Positions 45,636 through 54,972 of a stretch of 64,000 nt of DNA are shown one piece after another; position 1 is the stretch's first letter; each line of letters opens with the position of its first letter. This DNA is from Hyphomicrobiales bacterium. Lineage in GTDB: Bacteria; Pseudomonadota; Alphaproteobacteria; Rhizobiales; Rhizobiaceae. Where the stretch lies: contig RXJA01000058.1 in NCBI GenBank assembly GCA_003963455.1, positions 1 to 64,000 of the forward strand, in the 5' to 3' direction. The notes below the pieces were generated by a model. That model saw only the letters and a list, made by a program, of their open reading frames with translations, was not told the DNA's origin and ran no database searches. The translations under genes and the position numbers were made by a program.

Positions 45636-46294
45636 CAGACACGCACTCCGTCGAGGCCGCGTGCCATGCGGCGCTCCAGAGAGCGCACGCCCCGGGAGAT
45701 GACCAGCGCCAGCGCGAAATAGATGATGAGCACGGACAGGAACGGCATCAGCGTGCTGCCGGTCTGCGAGCGTACCACCTGCGCCTGAAAGGTAAGGTCA
45801 GCGAGCGAGATCAGCGACACGACCGAGGTCGCCTTGAGCAGCTCGATCGCATTGTTGCCGAAGGTCGGCAGCATGACGAGCAGCGCCTGCGGCAGGATGA
45901 CGTGGCGCATGCCTTGCCAGCGGCCGAGATTGAGCGCCGTGCAGGCCTCATATTGCTCGCGGCCGACCGACAGGATGGCGCCGCGCACGACTTCCGCTGC
46001 GTAGGCGCCGACATTGAGCCCCAGCGCCAGCACGCCGGCCTGCAGCGGCGTCAGCGAGAGACCGGCGAAAGGCAGCACGAAATAGGCCCAGAACAGCTGC
46101 ACGAAGATCGAGGTGCCCCGGAAAAACTCGATGTAGATCGTGGCAAGCGCCCGCACGATGAAGAAGCGCGACACGCGTCCCATGCCGGCAAGGAAGGCCA
46201 TGACCAGCGCAAGCGCCGACCCCATCAGCGTCAGCTCGATGGTGACAAGCGCTCCCTGCAATATCAGGCCGAGATAGCCGGACCACTGGGTCAT
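45635..46294 (-). CDS. ehuC: Ectoine/hydroxyectoine ABC permease EhuC
   Basis: A 219-residue permease of the His/Gln family: MTQWSGYLGLILQGALVTIE start, EAA-type loop EQYEACTALNLGRWQGMRHV then ILPQALLVMLPTFG. The start at 46294 excludes 34 residues encoded by the repeat-containing gap upstream. The 217-base gap to ehuB holds palindromic repeats that may set the ratio of binding protein to permease mRNA. Confidence 0.92.
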   Translation of the reverse strand: MTQWSGYLGLILQGALVTIELTLMGSALALVMAFLAGMGRVSRFFIVRALATIYIEFFRGTSIFVQLFWAYFVLPFAGLSLTPLQAGVLALGLNVGAYAAEVVRGAILSVGREQYEACTALNLGRWQGMRHVILPQALLVMLPTFGNNAIELLKATSVVSLISLADLTFQAQVVRSQTGSTLMPFLSVLIIYFALALVISRGVRSLERRMARGLDGVRV

Positions 46295-46324
46295 AGGGTT
46301 CCAACGTTTGCGGTTAGCTTCCTT

Positions 46325-46499
46325 CTCCCCGTTCACGGGGAGTTGAGAGCGGTTCGCGTAGCGGGCGAAAAGCCAATTGCTTGGCTTTTCGCGCAACGAA
46401 AGCAGGCAGGCAGATGGGGGGCAGCGCTAGCCTGCCAGAACTCAGCGCCGACCCTCATCCGGCCCTTCGGGCCACCTTCTCCCGCGAACGGGGAGAAGG
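46325..46499. repeat. Rhizobial palindromic repeats between ehuB and ehuC
   Basis: Two palindromic units lie in the gap. One is CTCCCC-gttcac-GGGGAG (46325-46342). The other combines GGCCCttcGGGCC (46461-46473) with CCTTCTCCC (46475-46483) and GGGAGAAGG (46491-46499). Sequences of the type CATCCGGCCCTTCGGGCCAC are a very common intergenic repeat in Hyphomicrobiales genomes. As stable mRNA hairpins they can protect the upstream ehuB message. Confidence 0.75.
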
Positions 46500-46511
46500 A
46501 AAAAGTTGGCG

Positions 46512-47363
46512 CTACTTCGCCGAGCAGAGCTTCTCGCGCGTCGTCGACATCGCGGCCGCCGCCGAGAAGCCGTATGGCTCGATGATCTTCGCAAATTCGC
46601 CGGATTTCTTCAGCTTCGCGAGCTCGACGTCATAAGCATCGCGCAGCGCCTCATCACCTTTCTTGAAGGCAGCGCCGTCGCAATAGACCGGCGCACCGAC
46701 CACCGGCGCGATCACCGCGAGGTTCGGATCGTTGGCCTTCTTGACGAGGTCATTGATCGAGAGAACCGGCAGCGAATAGGCGTCGATGCGGCCGTCCTGC
46801 ACCATTTTGAGCCCGCTCTGGCCATCCGGGACGACGATGACGCGATCGCGCGGCACGCCCGCGTTGAGCGCCAGCTTCTCTTCGGTGCCGCCGCCTGGCG
46901 CGCCGACCGTTGCCGAAGAATCCTTGGCGATGTCCTCGTAACTCTTGAAGCCTTTCGGATTGCCCTTCTTCACGAGCAGGGCCTCGGCATCGCAAAGCAC
47001 CGGCTCGGAATAGGCTACAGCCGCGCAGCGCTCGGGCTTCATGAACAGACCGGCGGTGACGACGTCGAAGCGGCCGGCCTGCAGGCCGGGAATCATGGCG
47101 CCGTATTCAGAGATGGACGCGACGATATCCTTGACTCCGAGCCGCTTGAAAATCTCCCGCGCAACGTCCGGCGCGGCGCCCGAAACCTTGCCGTCGGCCG
47201 CCACTGCCGTATAGGGCGGCTCATTTGCAATGGCGACACGGGCGAAGCCCTGCTGCTTGAGCTGTTCGAGCTTTGCGTCGTCGGCCGACCGCGCGCCGGA
47301 GGCGAGAAATACTGCGCTTACCGCGAGGCCGGCAACGCCAGCCAGAATGCCAAGTTTCTTCAT
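46512..47363 (-). CDS. ehuB: Ectoine/hydroxyectoine-binding protein EhuB
   Basis: A 283-residue periplasmic binding protein of the polar amino acid family (type II fold). Signal peptide MKKLGILAGVAGLAVSAVFL cleaved near ARSADD; family motifs RVAIANEPPYTAV, GAAPDVAREIFKRLG, MIPGLQAGRFDVVTAGLFMK and KLKKSGEFAKIIEPYGF. AAGGAG precedes the chosen ATG at 47363. It delivers ectoines to EhuCD. Confidence 0.93.
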   Translation of the reverse strand: MKKLGILAGVAGLAVSAVFLASGARSADDAKLEQLKQQGFARVAIANEPPYTAVAADGKVSGAAPDVAREIFKRLGVKDIVASISEYGAMIPGLQAGRFDVVTAGLFMKPERCAAVAYSEPVLCDAEALLVKKGNPKGFKSYEDIAKDSSATVGAPGGGTEEKLALNAGVPRDRVIVVPDGQSGLKMVQDGRIDAYSLPVLSINDLVKKANDPNLAVIAPVVGAPVYCDGAAFKKGDEALRDAYDVELAKLKKSGEFAKIIEPYGFSAAAAMSTTREKLCSAK

Positions 47364-47453
47364 CGTTCCCAACTCCTTGTTTCTCTTCTTGGTTTGCTCG
47401 GTTGCGGCGACTAAATCGCCTCGGGACAACTAGGTCGCCCGTTTGCACAACGG

Positions 47454-48239
47454 TCAGACGCGATGTCCGGCCGCGATGATCTTCTTCAGGAAGCTCTGCG
47501 TTCTTTCCTGTTTGGGATGGCGGAAAATCTCGTCGGGCTTGCCTTCCTCGACGATCCTGCCGCGGTCGAAGAACAGCACGCGGTCGGCAAAGTCGTGGGC
47601 GAAGCCCATTTCGTGGGTGACAAGCAGCATCGTCATGTCGGTCTCGGCGGCGAGCTTGCGCATGACGTTCAGCACTTCCTCGACGAGCTCGGGGTCGAGT
47701 GCCGAGGTGACCTCGTCGAACAGCATGATCTTGGGCGACAGCGCCAACGCCCGGGCGACCGCCACGCGCTGCTTCTGGCCGCCGGAAAGCTGCGCCGGCA
47801 TTGCCTTCGCCTTGTCGGCAAGGCCCACCATGTCGAGCAGTTCCAATGCCCGCTTCTCGGCGGCGGCGCGCGCGACGCCTTTGGTCAGCATCGGAGCCAA
47901 GGTCACGTTATCCATCACGCACTTGTGCGGGAAGAGATTGAAGAGCTGGAAGACCATCCCGATCTTCTGGCGCATCCTGGCCAGGTGCCGCTCGTCGGCC
48001 GGCTGCAGCTGGCCGTTGCGTTCCATGTGGTAGAGCTGCTCGCCATCGACCTGGATGTGGCCTCCGTCGATCTTCTCCAGGGTCATGAGAATGCGCAGAA
48101 TCGTCGTCTTGCCGGAGCCGGACGGGCCGATCAACGCCAGCTTCTCGCCCGGCATGACCTGCATCGACAAGCCGTCCAGCACCTTGAAGGTGCCGAAGCT
48201 CTTGGAAATGGAGTCTACCTTGATGATGGGCGCGGGCAA
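47454..48239 (-). CDS. ehuA: Ectoine/hydroxyectoine ABC ATPase EhuA
   Basis: A 261-residue ABC ATPase: Walker [10 protein letters not shown] near residues 38-46, Q-loop [11 protein letters not shown], signature [17 protein letters not shown], Walker [13 protein letters not shown] and the H-loop [13 protein letters not shown]. The start appears to be TTG at 48239 (GGGGA upstream), because no ATG or GTG gives the conserved N-terminus [13 protein letters not shown]. First transport gene after the presumed operator region. Confidence 0.92.
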   Translation of the reverse strand: MPAPIIKVDSISKSFGTFKVLDGLSMQVMPGEKLALIGPSGSGKTTILRILMTLEKIDGGHIQVDGEQLYHMERNGQLQPADERHLARMRQKIGMVFQLFNLFPHKCVMDNVTLAPMLTKGVARAAAEKRALELLDMVGLADKAKAMPAQLSGGQKQRVAVARALALSPKIMLFDEVTSALDPELVEEVLNVMRKLAAETDMTMLLVTHEMGFAHDFADRVLFFDRGRIVEEGKPDEIFRHPKQERTQSFLKKIIAAGHRV

Positions 48240-48293
48240 TCAATTTCCCCGTTCTGGAGAAGCCTATGCCCTTAACGATGCGAAACGCGCTAA

Positions 48294-48330
48294 ATCATGT
48301 CAATTGGGAAAATAATATCATGACAATATT
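48294..48330. promoter_or_regulatory. Candidate EnuR operator upstream of ehuA
   Basis: Two near-identical words in direct orientation, ATCATGTCAAT at 48294-48304 and ATCATGACAAT at 48317-48327, lie 23 bases apart in the AT-rich ehuA upstream region. MocR-type regulators often bind spaced direct repeats. Related words (TGTCATGACAT at 49756, TTGACAAT at 49790) sit at the enuR start. Assignment to EnuR is inferred. Confidence 0.45.
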
Positions 48331-48375
48331 TCCAGCACGGCACAATTTCAGGGCAATCTGCGCTCGGCTTGTGCA

Positions 48376-49761
48376 TCAGATCGCGAGCAGGAGATGCTCC
48401 GGATCGCCGAGCAGCAACTTGGCGACAACGCTGAGGCCCGCGCGCAGTTCCCCCTCGGTGGTCGATCCGAGCGAGATGCGCACGGCCGGATGCCAGGATG
48501 TGTCGGCGATGCGGAACGAGGTGCCCGGCGCGATCGCCACGCCGCGCAGGCGCGCCTGCGCGACGAAACTTTCCTCGGCGCGGTCGCCTGGCAATTCGAG
48601 CCAGAGATGCAGGCCGTCGCGGTGGACACGGTAATCGACGCCCGCAAGCACCTCTGTCGCTATCTCCTGGCGCCGTCTCAATGCCGCGCGCTGCCAGTTA
48701 ACCAGTTCCAAAGCCGTGCCGTCGTTCACCCAGTGGGTGGCGATTTCCGCCACCATCGGCGTCGCCATCCAGTTCGAGACGAGATGACGATTGGCGACGG
48801 CCGCGACATAGCGATCGGGCACCGCGAGATAGCCGATGCGCAAGCCTGGCACGGTGATCTTGGTGAATGAAGTGACGTAGAGCGTCCTTTCGGGCGCGAA
48901 GGCGGCGACCGCCGGCGCCCGGCCCTGAACCAGCGGCCCAAGCACATCGTTCTCGATGATCGCGATGTCGTGCTTGCGTGCGACCGCCGCGATCTGCTCG
49001 CGGCGTTGGGCGTCCATCAACGTCGCCGTCGGGTTGATCACCGAAGGCTGGACGAAGACGGCGCGGATGTCCGAGAGCCTGCAGGCCTCGTCGAGCGCCT
49101 CCGGGATCAAACCGTTGCCGTCGATCGGCAAGCCTTCAAGGTTGAAGCCGAGATAGCGGGCAAGCGGGATGAGCGTGTGATGGCCGATGGCCTCGGTGGC
49201 GACCGTCGACCCGGGGGGCGCGACGCTCATCAGCGCAACCGTCATGCCGGCGGTGGCGCCATTGGTGACACTGATATTCTGCGGCGATACTTCGAGCCCG
49301 CAAAGCTTAAGCCACTCGACCGCGACTGCGCGATGGCGGGGAAACACCATGTTCGGCCGGAAGGACAGCGCTGAGCTGGCTGGGAGGTTCTCGGCCAGCC
49401 AGCCCAACCCCTGCTTGAGCTTGTCCAGATGCATCGGCTCGCAGACCGGCTTCAGGATGGACAGGTCGATGACTTCGCCCAGCCGCTCAGGGATGTAAGG
49501 CGGTTCCGGCTCGCGGCGCTGGGTCTGCACGAAGCTGCCACGGCCGACCTCCCCTGAGATCAGCCCACGGCGGATCAGTTCCTCATAAGCGCGGCTGACT
49601 GTCTGAACCGAAAGTTTGAGATCGTCCGCCAGCCTGCGATGCGTCGGCAGCCGCGTGCCAGTCGAAAGCCGCCCGTCATGGATGGCGCGGGCGAACTGGT
49701 CGGCCAGCGAGAGATAGGCAGGACGGCGGATGAGTGCGGGATCTGGCTGCCACAATGTCAT
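48376..49761 (-). CDS. enuR: MocR/GntR-type regulator EnuR of ectoine use
   Basis: A 461-residue regulator. Residues about 10-80 form a GntR winged helix (YLSLADQFARAIHDGRLSTG, TRLPTHRRLADDLKLSVQTV); the rest is a fold-type I aminotransferase-like domain with the PLP lysine in YVTSFTKITVPGLRIGYL (about residue 300). The family is known as the ectoine-cluster repressor, which is relieved when an ectoine breakdown product (N-acetyl-diaminobutyrate or diaminobutyrate) reacts with PLP. It precedes ehuA on the same strand and is divergent from doeX. Confidence 0.93.
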   Translation of the reverse strand: MTLWQPDPALIRRPAYLSLADQFARAIHDGRLSTGTRLPTHRRLADDLKLSVQTVSRAYEELIRRGLISGEVGRGSFVQTQRREPEPPYIPERLGEVIDLSILKPVCEPMHLDKLKQGLGWLAENLPASSALSFRPNMVFPRHRAVAVEWLKLCGLEVSPQNISVTNGATAGMTVALMSVAPPGSTVATEAIGHHTLIPLARYLGFNLEGLPIDGNGLIPEALDEACRLSDIRAVFVQPSVINPTATLMDAQRREQIAAVARKHDIAIIENDVLGPLVQGRAPAVAAFAPERTLYVTSFTKITVPGLRIGYLAVPDRYVAAVANRHLVSNWMATPMVAEIATHWVNDGTALELVNWQRAALRRRQEIATEVLAGVDYRVHRDGLHLWLELPGDRAEESFVAQARLRGVAIAPGTSFRIADTSWHPAVRISLGSTTEGELRAGLSVVAKLLLGDPEHLLLAI

Positions 49762-49800
49762 GACATATTAGAGATCGAAATCAGTGCAATTGACAATCGA
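49756..49800. promoter_or_regulatory. enuR-doeX divergent control region
   Basis: The 84-base gap between the enuR and doeX starts holds both promoters. The near-palindrome ATGTCATGACAT (49755-49766) covers the enuR start codon, and AATTGACAATCGAAAT lies at 49788-49803. Both share the TGACA word with the repeats upstream of ehuA. Confidence 0.35.
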
Positions 49801-49845
49801 AATAATGCATCGTCATGGTGTCGCAGACGAAAGGCGGAACCTCGC

Positions 49846-50334
49846 ATGGCGGCTGCGAAACTCGACCCGATCGACCTCAGGATTCTCGACGCCATCCAGC
49901 GTGACGGGCGCATCACCAAGCTGGCACTGGCCGAGAAGGTCGGCCTGTCGCCGACGCCGTGCTGGATGCGGCTGCGCAAGCTGGAGAAGGCCGGCATCGT
50001 GTCCGGCTATCACGCCGCGATCGCCATGCGCGTCATCGTGCCGGTGGCGACGGTGCTGATGGAGGTGACGTTGGCCAACCATCGCCAGGCGGACTTCGAC
50101 CGGTTCGAGCGCGTCGTGCGCGATGTCCCCGAGATCGTCGCCTGCTGGTCGGTGGGTGGCGGCGTCGACTATGTGCTGAAGGTGATGGCGCGCGACATCG
50201 ATGCCTATCAGCGGCTGGTCGACGGCCTGCTGGAGCGCGAGATCGGCATCGACCGCTACTTCACCTACATCGTCACCAAGACGGTCAAGGACGAAACGGT
50301 TCTGCCGGTGGCCAACCTGTTGCCGGAGTCCTGA
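49846..50334 (+). CDS. doeX: AsnC/Lrp-family regulator DoeX
   Basis: A 162-residue Lrp-type protein: helix-turn-helix in LDPIDLRILDAIQRDGRITK then LALAEKVGLSPTPCWMRLRK, followed by the RAM ligand domain (VPEIVACWSVGGGVDYVLKV). In ectoine clusters DoeX/AsnC works with EnuR. The ATG at 49846 is preceded by AAGGCGG; an open frame reaches 49639 inside enuR but is not coding. Confidence 0.92.
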   Translation: MAAAKLDPIDLRILDAIQRDGRITKLALAEKVGLSPTPCWMRLRKLEKAGIVSGYHAAIAMRVIVPVATVLMEVTLANHRQADFDRFERVVRDVPEIVACWSVGGGVDYVLKVMARDIDAYQRLVDGLLEREIGIDRYFTYIVTKTVKDETVLPVANLLPES

Positions 50335-50337
50335 CGT

Positions 50338-50435
50338 AGAGAGATTGTCTGCGGCAGTCGGCCAATGGAGACAGTCTCTCTACCTGTAGCGGCCGAAACA
50401 GTCTCTCTGTCTCGACCGCGCGACTAGTCTCTCCG
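50338..50435. promoter_or_regulatory. Array of AGTCTCTC words upstream of doeC
   Basis: The gap between doeX and doeC holds AGTCTCTC at 50373, 50400 and 50426 (27 and 26 bases apart) and an inverted AGAGAGATTGTCT at 50338-50350. ACAGTCTCTCT is exact at 50371-50381 and 50398-50408. Evenly phased copies suit a multimeric Lrp-type regulator such as DoeX. Role inferred. Confidence 0.5.
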
Positions 50436-50464
50436 CATCGCCTCGGCACCGGGAGACCCGACTG

Positions 50465-51958
50465 ATGTCCGCGCATTTCGCCCGCACCAACCACCATGAA
50501 GCGCTCGACCGCCTCGCCGATCGCCGGCTGCTGCGCGTGCTCGCCTATATCGACGGCCATTGGACCGCAAGCGAAGCCGCGGCAAGTTTTGAGGTCACCG
50601 ATCCGGCAACCGGTGCCACAGTCGCCTTCGTGGCCGCGCTTGATGCCGACCAGACGGCGAAGGCAATCAACGCCGCGTCCCACGCGCTTCCCGCGTGGCG
50701 CTCGGCGCTACCGCAGGAGCGCTCGAGAATCTTGCGAAAATGGTTCGATCTGATCATCGCCGCCAAGGAAGATTTGGCGCTGCTGATGACGCTGGAACAG
50801 GGCAAGCCGCTGAAGGAATCGCTCGGCGAAATCGACTACGCCGCTTCCTTCGTCGAGTGGTATGCCGAGGAAGCGAAACGCCTCAACGCCGAAAGCGTCA
50901 CCAGCCATCTTCCGAATGCTGAGATGAGCGTCCGCCGCGCGCCGCTCGGCGTGGTCGGCGTGGTCACGCCGTGGAATTTTCCGTCCGCCATGCTCACCCG
51001 CAAGGCCGCCGCCGCGTTTGCCGCCGGCTGCACGGTGGTGGCGCATCCGTCCTCGGAAACGCCGCTGTCGGCCCTCGCCCTGGCCGAGCTCGGCGAACGC
51101 GCCGGACTTCCGGCCGGTGTCTTCAACGTCGTCACCGGCGACGCGGACACCATCGTCGGCGCCATGTGCGCCGATGCGCGGGTCCGCGCAATGAGCTTTA
51201 CCGGATCGACCGAAGTCGGGCGGCTGATTGCCGCCCAGAGTGCTGCGACGATGAAGCGCCTGGTGATGGAACTCGGCGGCCACGCGCCGCTGATCGTCTT
51301 CGACGACGCCGACATCGACAAGGCCGTGACGATCGCGCTCGACGCCAAGTTTGCCACGTCCGGCCAGGACTGCCTCGCCGCCAACCGCATTTATGTCCAG
51401 CGTCCGATCTACGACCACTTCTGCTCCGCTTTCGCGCGCCGCATCGAGCAGCTCCGCGTCGGCAACGGGCTATCCACCGACGCCGAAATTGGGCCTCTGA
51501 TGCATGAGCGCGCGATCAAGAAAGTCGAGGAACAGGTGGCCGACGCGCTCACCCACGGCGCGCGCTGCCTGAGCGGCGGCAAACGCCACGCCGCCGGGCC
51601 GCTGTTCTATCAGCCGACGCTGCTCGCCGATGTGCCGGACGAAGCGCTGATCATGCGCGAGGAGACGTTCGGCCCGGTCGCCGCCGTGGCGCCTTTCGAT
51701 GACGAGGCCGAAGTCGTAGGCCGCGCCAACGCCACCGAATACGGTCTCGTCGCCTATGTCGTCACCGAGAACGGCGCCCGACAGGCGCGGATGGGCCGCG
51801 CGCTGGACTACGGCATGGTCGCGATCAACCGGGTCAAGATCACCGGCGCGCCGATCCCCTTCGGGGGAGTCAAGCAGTCCGGCATCGGCCGCGAGGGTTC
51901 GCGCCACGGGCTCGAGGCTTTCACTGATCTCAAATACCTTTGCCTGGACGTGGCCTAG
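50465..51958 (+). CDS. doeC: Aldehyde dehydrogenase DoeC (aspartate/succinate semialdehyde dehydrogenase type)
   Basis: A 497-residue NAD(P)-dependent aldehyde dehydrogenase. Cofactor-binding FTGSTEVGR near residues 245-253, general base E269 in MELGGHAP and nucleophile C303 in GQDCLAANR are all present. In ectoine catabolism it oxidises the semialdehyde made by DoeD to aspartate; annotation as succinate semialdehyde dehydrogenase is also common. Starts 130 bases after doeX, across the AGTCTCTC array. Confidence 0.9.
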   Translation: MSAHFARTNHHEALDRLADRRLLRVLAYIDGHWTASEAAASFEVTDPATGATVAFVAALDADQTAKAINAASHALPAWRSALPQERSRILRKWFDLIIAAKEDLALLMTLEQGKPLKESLGEIDYAASFVEWYAEEAKRLNAESVTSHLPNAEMSVRRAPLGVVGVVTPWNFPSAMLTRKAAAAFAAGCTVVAHPSSETPLSALALAELGERAGLPAGVFNVVTGDADTIVGAMCADARVRAMSFTGSTEVGRLIAAQSAATMKRLVMELGGHAPLIVFDDADIDKAVTIALDAKFATSGQDCLAANRIYVQRPIYDHFCSAFARRIEQLRVGNGLSTDAEIGPLMHERAIKKVEEQVADALTHGARCLSGGKRHAAGPLFYQPTLLADVPDEALIMREETFGPVAAVAPFDDEAEVVGRANATEYGLVAYVVTENGARQARMGRALDYGMVAINRVKITGAPIPFGGVKQSGIGREGSRHGLEAFTDLKYLCLDVA

Positions 51959-51989
51959 GCCATTCCGGAAACTTTCAGGAGTCAAAAAG

Positions 51990-53369
51990 ATGCTCGAACA
52001 GTCCAACGAACTTTCGGCCTGGGATCGCGACCACTTCTTCCATCCCTCGACGCATATGGGCACGCATGCGCGAGGCGAGTCCCCTGCCCGCATTATGGCC
52101 GGCGGCGAAGGCGTCACTGTTTGGGACAGCACAGGCAAGAAGAGCATCGATGCCTTTGCCGGGCTTTATTGCGTCAATGTCGGCTACGGCCGCCAGAAGA
52201 TCGTCGATGCCATCGCCGAGCAGGCCAAGAACCTCGCCTATTATCACGCCTATGTCGGGCACGGCACCGAGGCCTCGATCCGGCTTTCCAAGATGATCAT
52301 CGACCGCGCGCCGAAGGGCATGTCGAGGGTCTATTTCGGCCTCTCAGGCTCCGATGCCAACGAGACCAACATCAAGCTGATCTGGTATTACAACAACGTC
52401 CTCGGCCGGCCCGAGAAGAAGAAGATCATCTCGCGCTGGCGTGGCTATCACGGCTCGGGCGTTATGACCGGATCGCTGACCGGGCTGGAGCTCTTCCACA
52501 ACGCTTTCGACCTGCCGCGCGCGCCGATCCTGCACACCGAGGCGCCCTATTATTTCCGCCGCGCCGACCGCTCGATGAGCGAGGAGCAGTTCTCGCAGCA
52601 TTGCGCCGACAAGCTCGAGGAGATGATCCTCGCCGAGGGCCCGGACACGGTCGCCGCCTTCATCGGCGAGCCGATCCTCGGCACCGGCGGCATCGTGCCG
52701 CCACCGGCCGGCTACTGGCAAAAGATCCAGGCGGTGCTGACCAAATACGACGTGCTGCTCGTCGCCGACGAGGTGGTGACCGGCTTCGGCCGCCTCGGCA
52801 CCATGTTCGGCTCCGACCACTACGGCATCAAGCCGGACCTGATCACCATCGCCAAGGGCCTGACCTCGGCCTATGCGCCGCTTTCCGGCGTCATCGTCTC
52901 CGACAAGGTCTGGCAGGTGCTGGTCAAGGGCTCCGACAAGCTGGGCTCGCTGGGCCATGGCTGGACCTATTCGGCGCATCCGATCTGCGTTGCCGCGGGC
53001 GTCGCCAATCTCGAACTGATCGACGAGATGGACCTGGTGCGGAACGCCGGCGAGACCGGCGCCTATTTCCGCGCCGAGCTTGCCAAGGCCGTCGGCGGCC
53101 ACAAACACGTCGGCGAGGTGCGCGGCGACGGCATGCTGGCCGCGATAGAGTTCGTCAAGGATCGCGACGACCGTGTCTTCTTCGATCCGTCGCTGAAGGT
53201 CGGGCCGCAGATTGCCACCGCGCTCGCCGCCAGCGGCGTCATCGGCCGCGCCATGCCGCAGGGCGACATCCTCGGCTTCGCGCCGCCTCTTTGCCTCACG
53301 CGCGAGGAAGCCGACATCATCGTCACCAAGACCGCCGACGCCGTGGAGAGCGTCCTCGCCAGCATCTGA
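51990..53369 (+). CDS. doeD: Class III aminotransferase DoeD (diaminobutyrate transaminase)
   Basis: A 459-residue omega-aminotransferase. PLP contacts are D260 in LLVADEVVTGFGRLG and the Schiff-base lysine K289 in TIAKGLTSAYAPL; GLSGSDANETNIKL binds the phosphate. Position in the ectoine cluster points to the transamination of 2,4-diaminobutyrate to aspartate semialdehyde. Start ATG 51990, 31 bases after doeC; the open frame upstream to 51756 lies inside doeC. Confidence 0.92.
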   Translation: MLEQSNELSAWDRDHFFHPSTHMGTHARGESPARIMAGGEGVTVWDSTGKKSIDAFAGLYCVNVGYGRQKIVDAIAEQAKNLAYYHAYVGHGTEASIRLSKMIIDRAPKGMSRVYFGLSGSDANETNIKLIWYYNNVLGRPEKKKIISRWRGYHGSGVMTGSLTGLELFHNAFDLPRAPILHTEAPYYFRRADRSMSEEQFSQHCADKLEEMILAEGPDTVAAFIGEPILGTGGIVPPPAGYWQKIQAVLTKYDVLLVADEVVTGFGRLGTMFGSDHYGIKPDLITIAKGLTSAYAPLSGVIVSDKVWQVLVKGSDKLGSLGHGWTYSAHPICVAAGVANLELIDEMDLVRNAGETGAYFRAELAKAVGGHKHVGEVRGDGMLAAIEFVKDRDDRVFFDPSLKVGPQIATALAASGVIGRAMPQGDILGFAPPLCLTREEADIIVTKTADAVESVLASI

Positions 53370-53377
53370 GAAACGAC

Positions 53378-54487
53378 ATGAACGCCATGACCAGAACCAT
53401 TCCCGCCACCATGGCCGCCGTGCAGCTTACCGGGCATGGCGGCTTGGATAAGCTCGTTTACCGCACCGATGTGAAAGTGCCCGCGCCGGGTTCCGGCGAA
53501 GTGCTGGTCAAGGTCAGCGCCTGCGGCATGAACAACACCGATGTCTGGGTGCGCCAGGGCGCCTATGGCACGGAGGAGGATGCCGCCGCCTTATCGACGT
53601 GGCGCCGGCAAGGCAATACGCTCACCTTCCCGCGCATCCAGGGCACCGACACGGTCGGCACCATCGTCGCCGTCGGCGACGGCGTGCCTGCGAAGCATGT
53701 CGGCGAACGCGTCATGGTCGATTTCTCCATCTATAACCGCGACGACGATTCGCTAGCCGACATCGATTATATGGGCCACGGCCGGGACGGCGGCTACGCC
53801 GAATACCAGGCGCTGCCAGCCGAGAACGCGCATGTCGTCGACACCGATCTGAGCGACGTCGAGCTCGCCACCTTCTGCTGCGCCTATCTCACCGGCGAGC
53901 AGATGCTGGAGCGCGCGGCATTGAAGGCCGGCGAGCGGGTGCTGGTCACCGGCGCCTCCGGCGGCGTCGGCTCCGGCATCGTGCAACTGGCGAGGGCGCG
54001 CGGCGCCATTCCTTACGCCGTCGTCGGCAAAGGCAAGGAACAGGCCGTGCTCGACATCGGCGCCGAGAAGGTCATCACGCGGGGCGCGGCCGACCTGCCC
54101 GCCGCCGTCAACGAAGCGTCTGGCGGCCAGACCATCGACGTGGTCGCCGATCTCGTCGGCGGCGCCATCTTCAACGACCTGCTGCGTATTTTGCGGCCAG
54201 AAGGCCGTTACACCACGGCGGGTGCCATTGCCGGCCCGGTGGTGCAGCTCGATCTGCGCACCATGTATCTCAAGCAACTGCAGTTACACGGCTCGAGCCA
54301 AGGCACTCGCGCGGGTTTCCGGCGCATTGTCCGCTACGTAGAGGAAAAGAAAATCCGGCCACTGGTCGGTGGTGTCTACAAACTGTCGGATTTCCACCGT
54401 GCCCAGACTGATTTCATGGCCAAGGACTTCGTCGGTAAACTGGTGGTGGTGCCGGACACCATGTGGGGCGTTGATCAGGATCGTTAA
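53378..54487 (+). CDS. MDR-family zinc-free alcohol dehydrogenase/quinone reductase
   Basis: A 369-residue medium-chain dehydrogenase: N-terminal GroES-like domain (VPAPGSGEVLVKVSACGMNN) and nucleotide-binding VLVTGASGGVGSGIVQLARA near residues 188-207. The set of zinc ligands of true alcohol dehydrogenases is not evident. It begins eight bases after doeD and is likely in the same transcript; it may reduce or oxidise an aldehyde intermediate, but it is not a standard member of described eut/doe clusters. ATG at 53387 is an alternative start. Confidence 0.85.
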   Translation: MNAMTRTIPATMAAVQLTGHGGLDKLVYRTDVKVPAPGSGEVLVKVSACGMNNTDVWVRQGAYGTEEDAAALSTWRRQGNTLTFPRIQGTDTVGTIVAVGDGVPAKHVGERVMVDFSIYNRDDDSLADIDYMGHGRDGGYAEYQALPAENAHVVDTDLSDVELATFCCAYLTGEQMLERAALKAGERVLVTGASGGVGSGIVQLARARGAIPYAVVGKGKEQAVLDIGAEKVITRGAADLPAAVNEASGGQTIDVVADLVGGAIFNDLLRILRPEGRYTTAGAIAGPVVQLDLRTMYLKQLQLHGSSQGTRAGFRRIVRYVEEKKIRPLVGGVYKLSDFHRAQTDFMAKDFVGKLVVVPDTMWGVDQDR

Positions 54488-54972
54488 ACCGGATCAACCG
54501 ATCGTGTTTCCGCTGAGCACCTCAGCTATTTCCGGTATTGGCGCAATCGCTACTCCGAGCGTGATCACTCGCAGTCTCCGCTTCTCGGTCACCGGAGATT
54601 TGGATTGAGCGTCCGGTATGAGTCGCATTGCTGACCGGCTGATTTGGGGCCGACCGCGGACAGTCCGGTTCTGGCCGAGTATCTGAAGAAGCTGACGTTC
54701 AGGCTGCGACCCCACCTCGGACTTTTGCCTAGTCAGTCACGGCGGTGAAAACTGCCGTTTATTCGGTAACCGCTCGGCACGCTGGGCGGCCGACATGGGG
54801 ACGAAGCTGCCGTAGAGTACCTGCCCGGGAACGGACGCCTTTAACTTAAGCGGTCGTTCGCGAAGCCGTGATGATTCCACGCGGACGGCTCAAGCTCGGC
54901 GGGCAGCGAACGGGCCAGTTCCCCCCGGACAAAATTCGACGGTGGTCGGCTCGCCCAGTCAACGTAGGCGCC
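54488..54972. other. Gene-free stretch between the ectoine cluster and the SIR2 cassette
   Basis: Only short shadow frames are seen. Both neighbouring units end here (convergent), yet no clear terminator hairpin with a T run is visible. Confidence 0.4.

Noticed and set aside
52121..54487. 788-codon plus-strand frame covering doeD
   Set aside because: Only its last 369 codons are a real gene (MDR dehydrogenase from 53378); the upstream part is the wrong phase of doeD.
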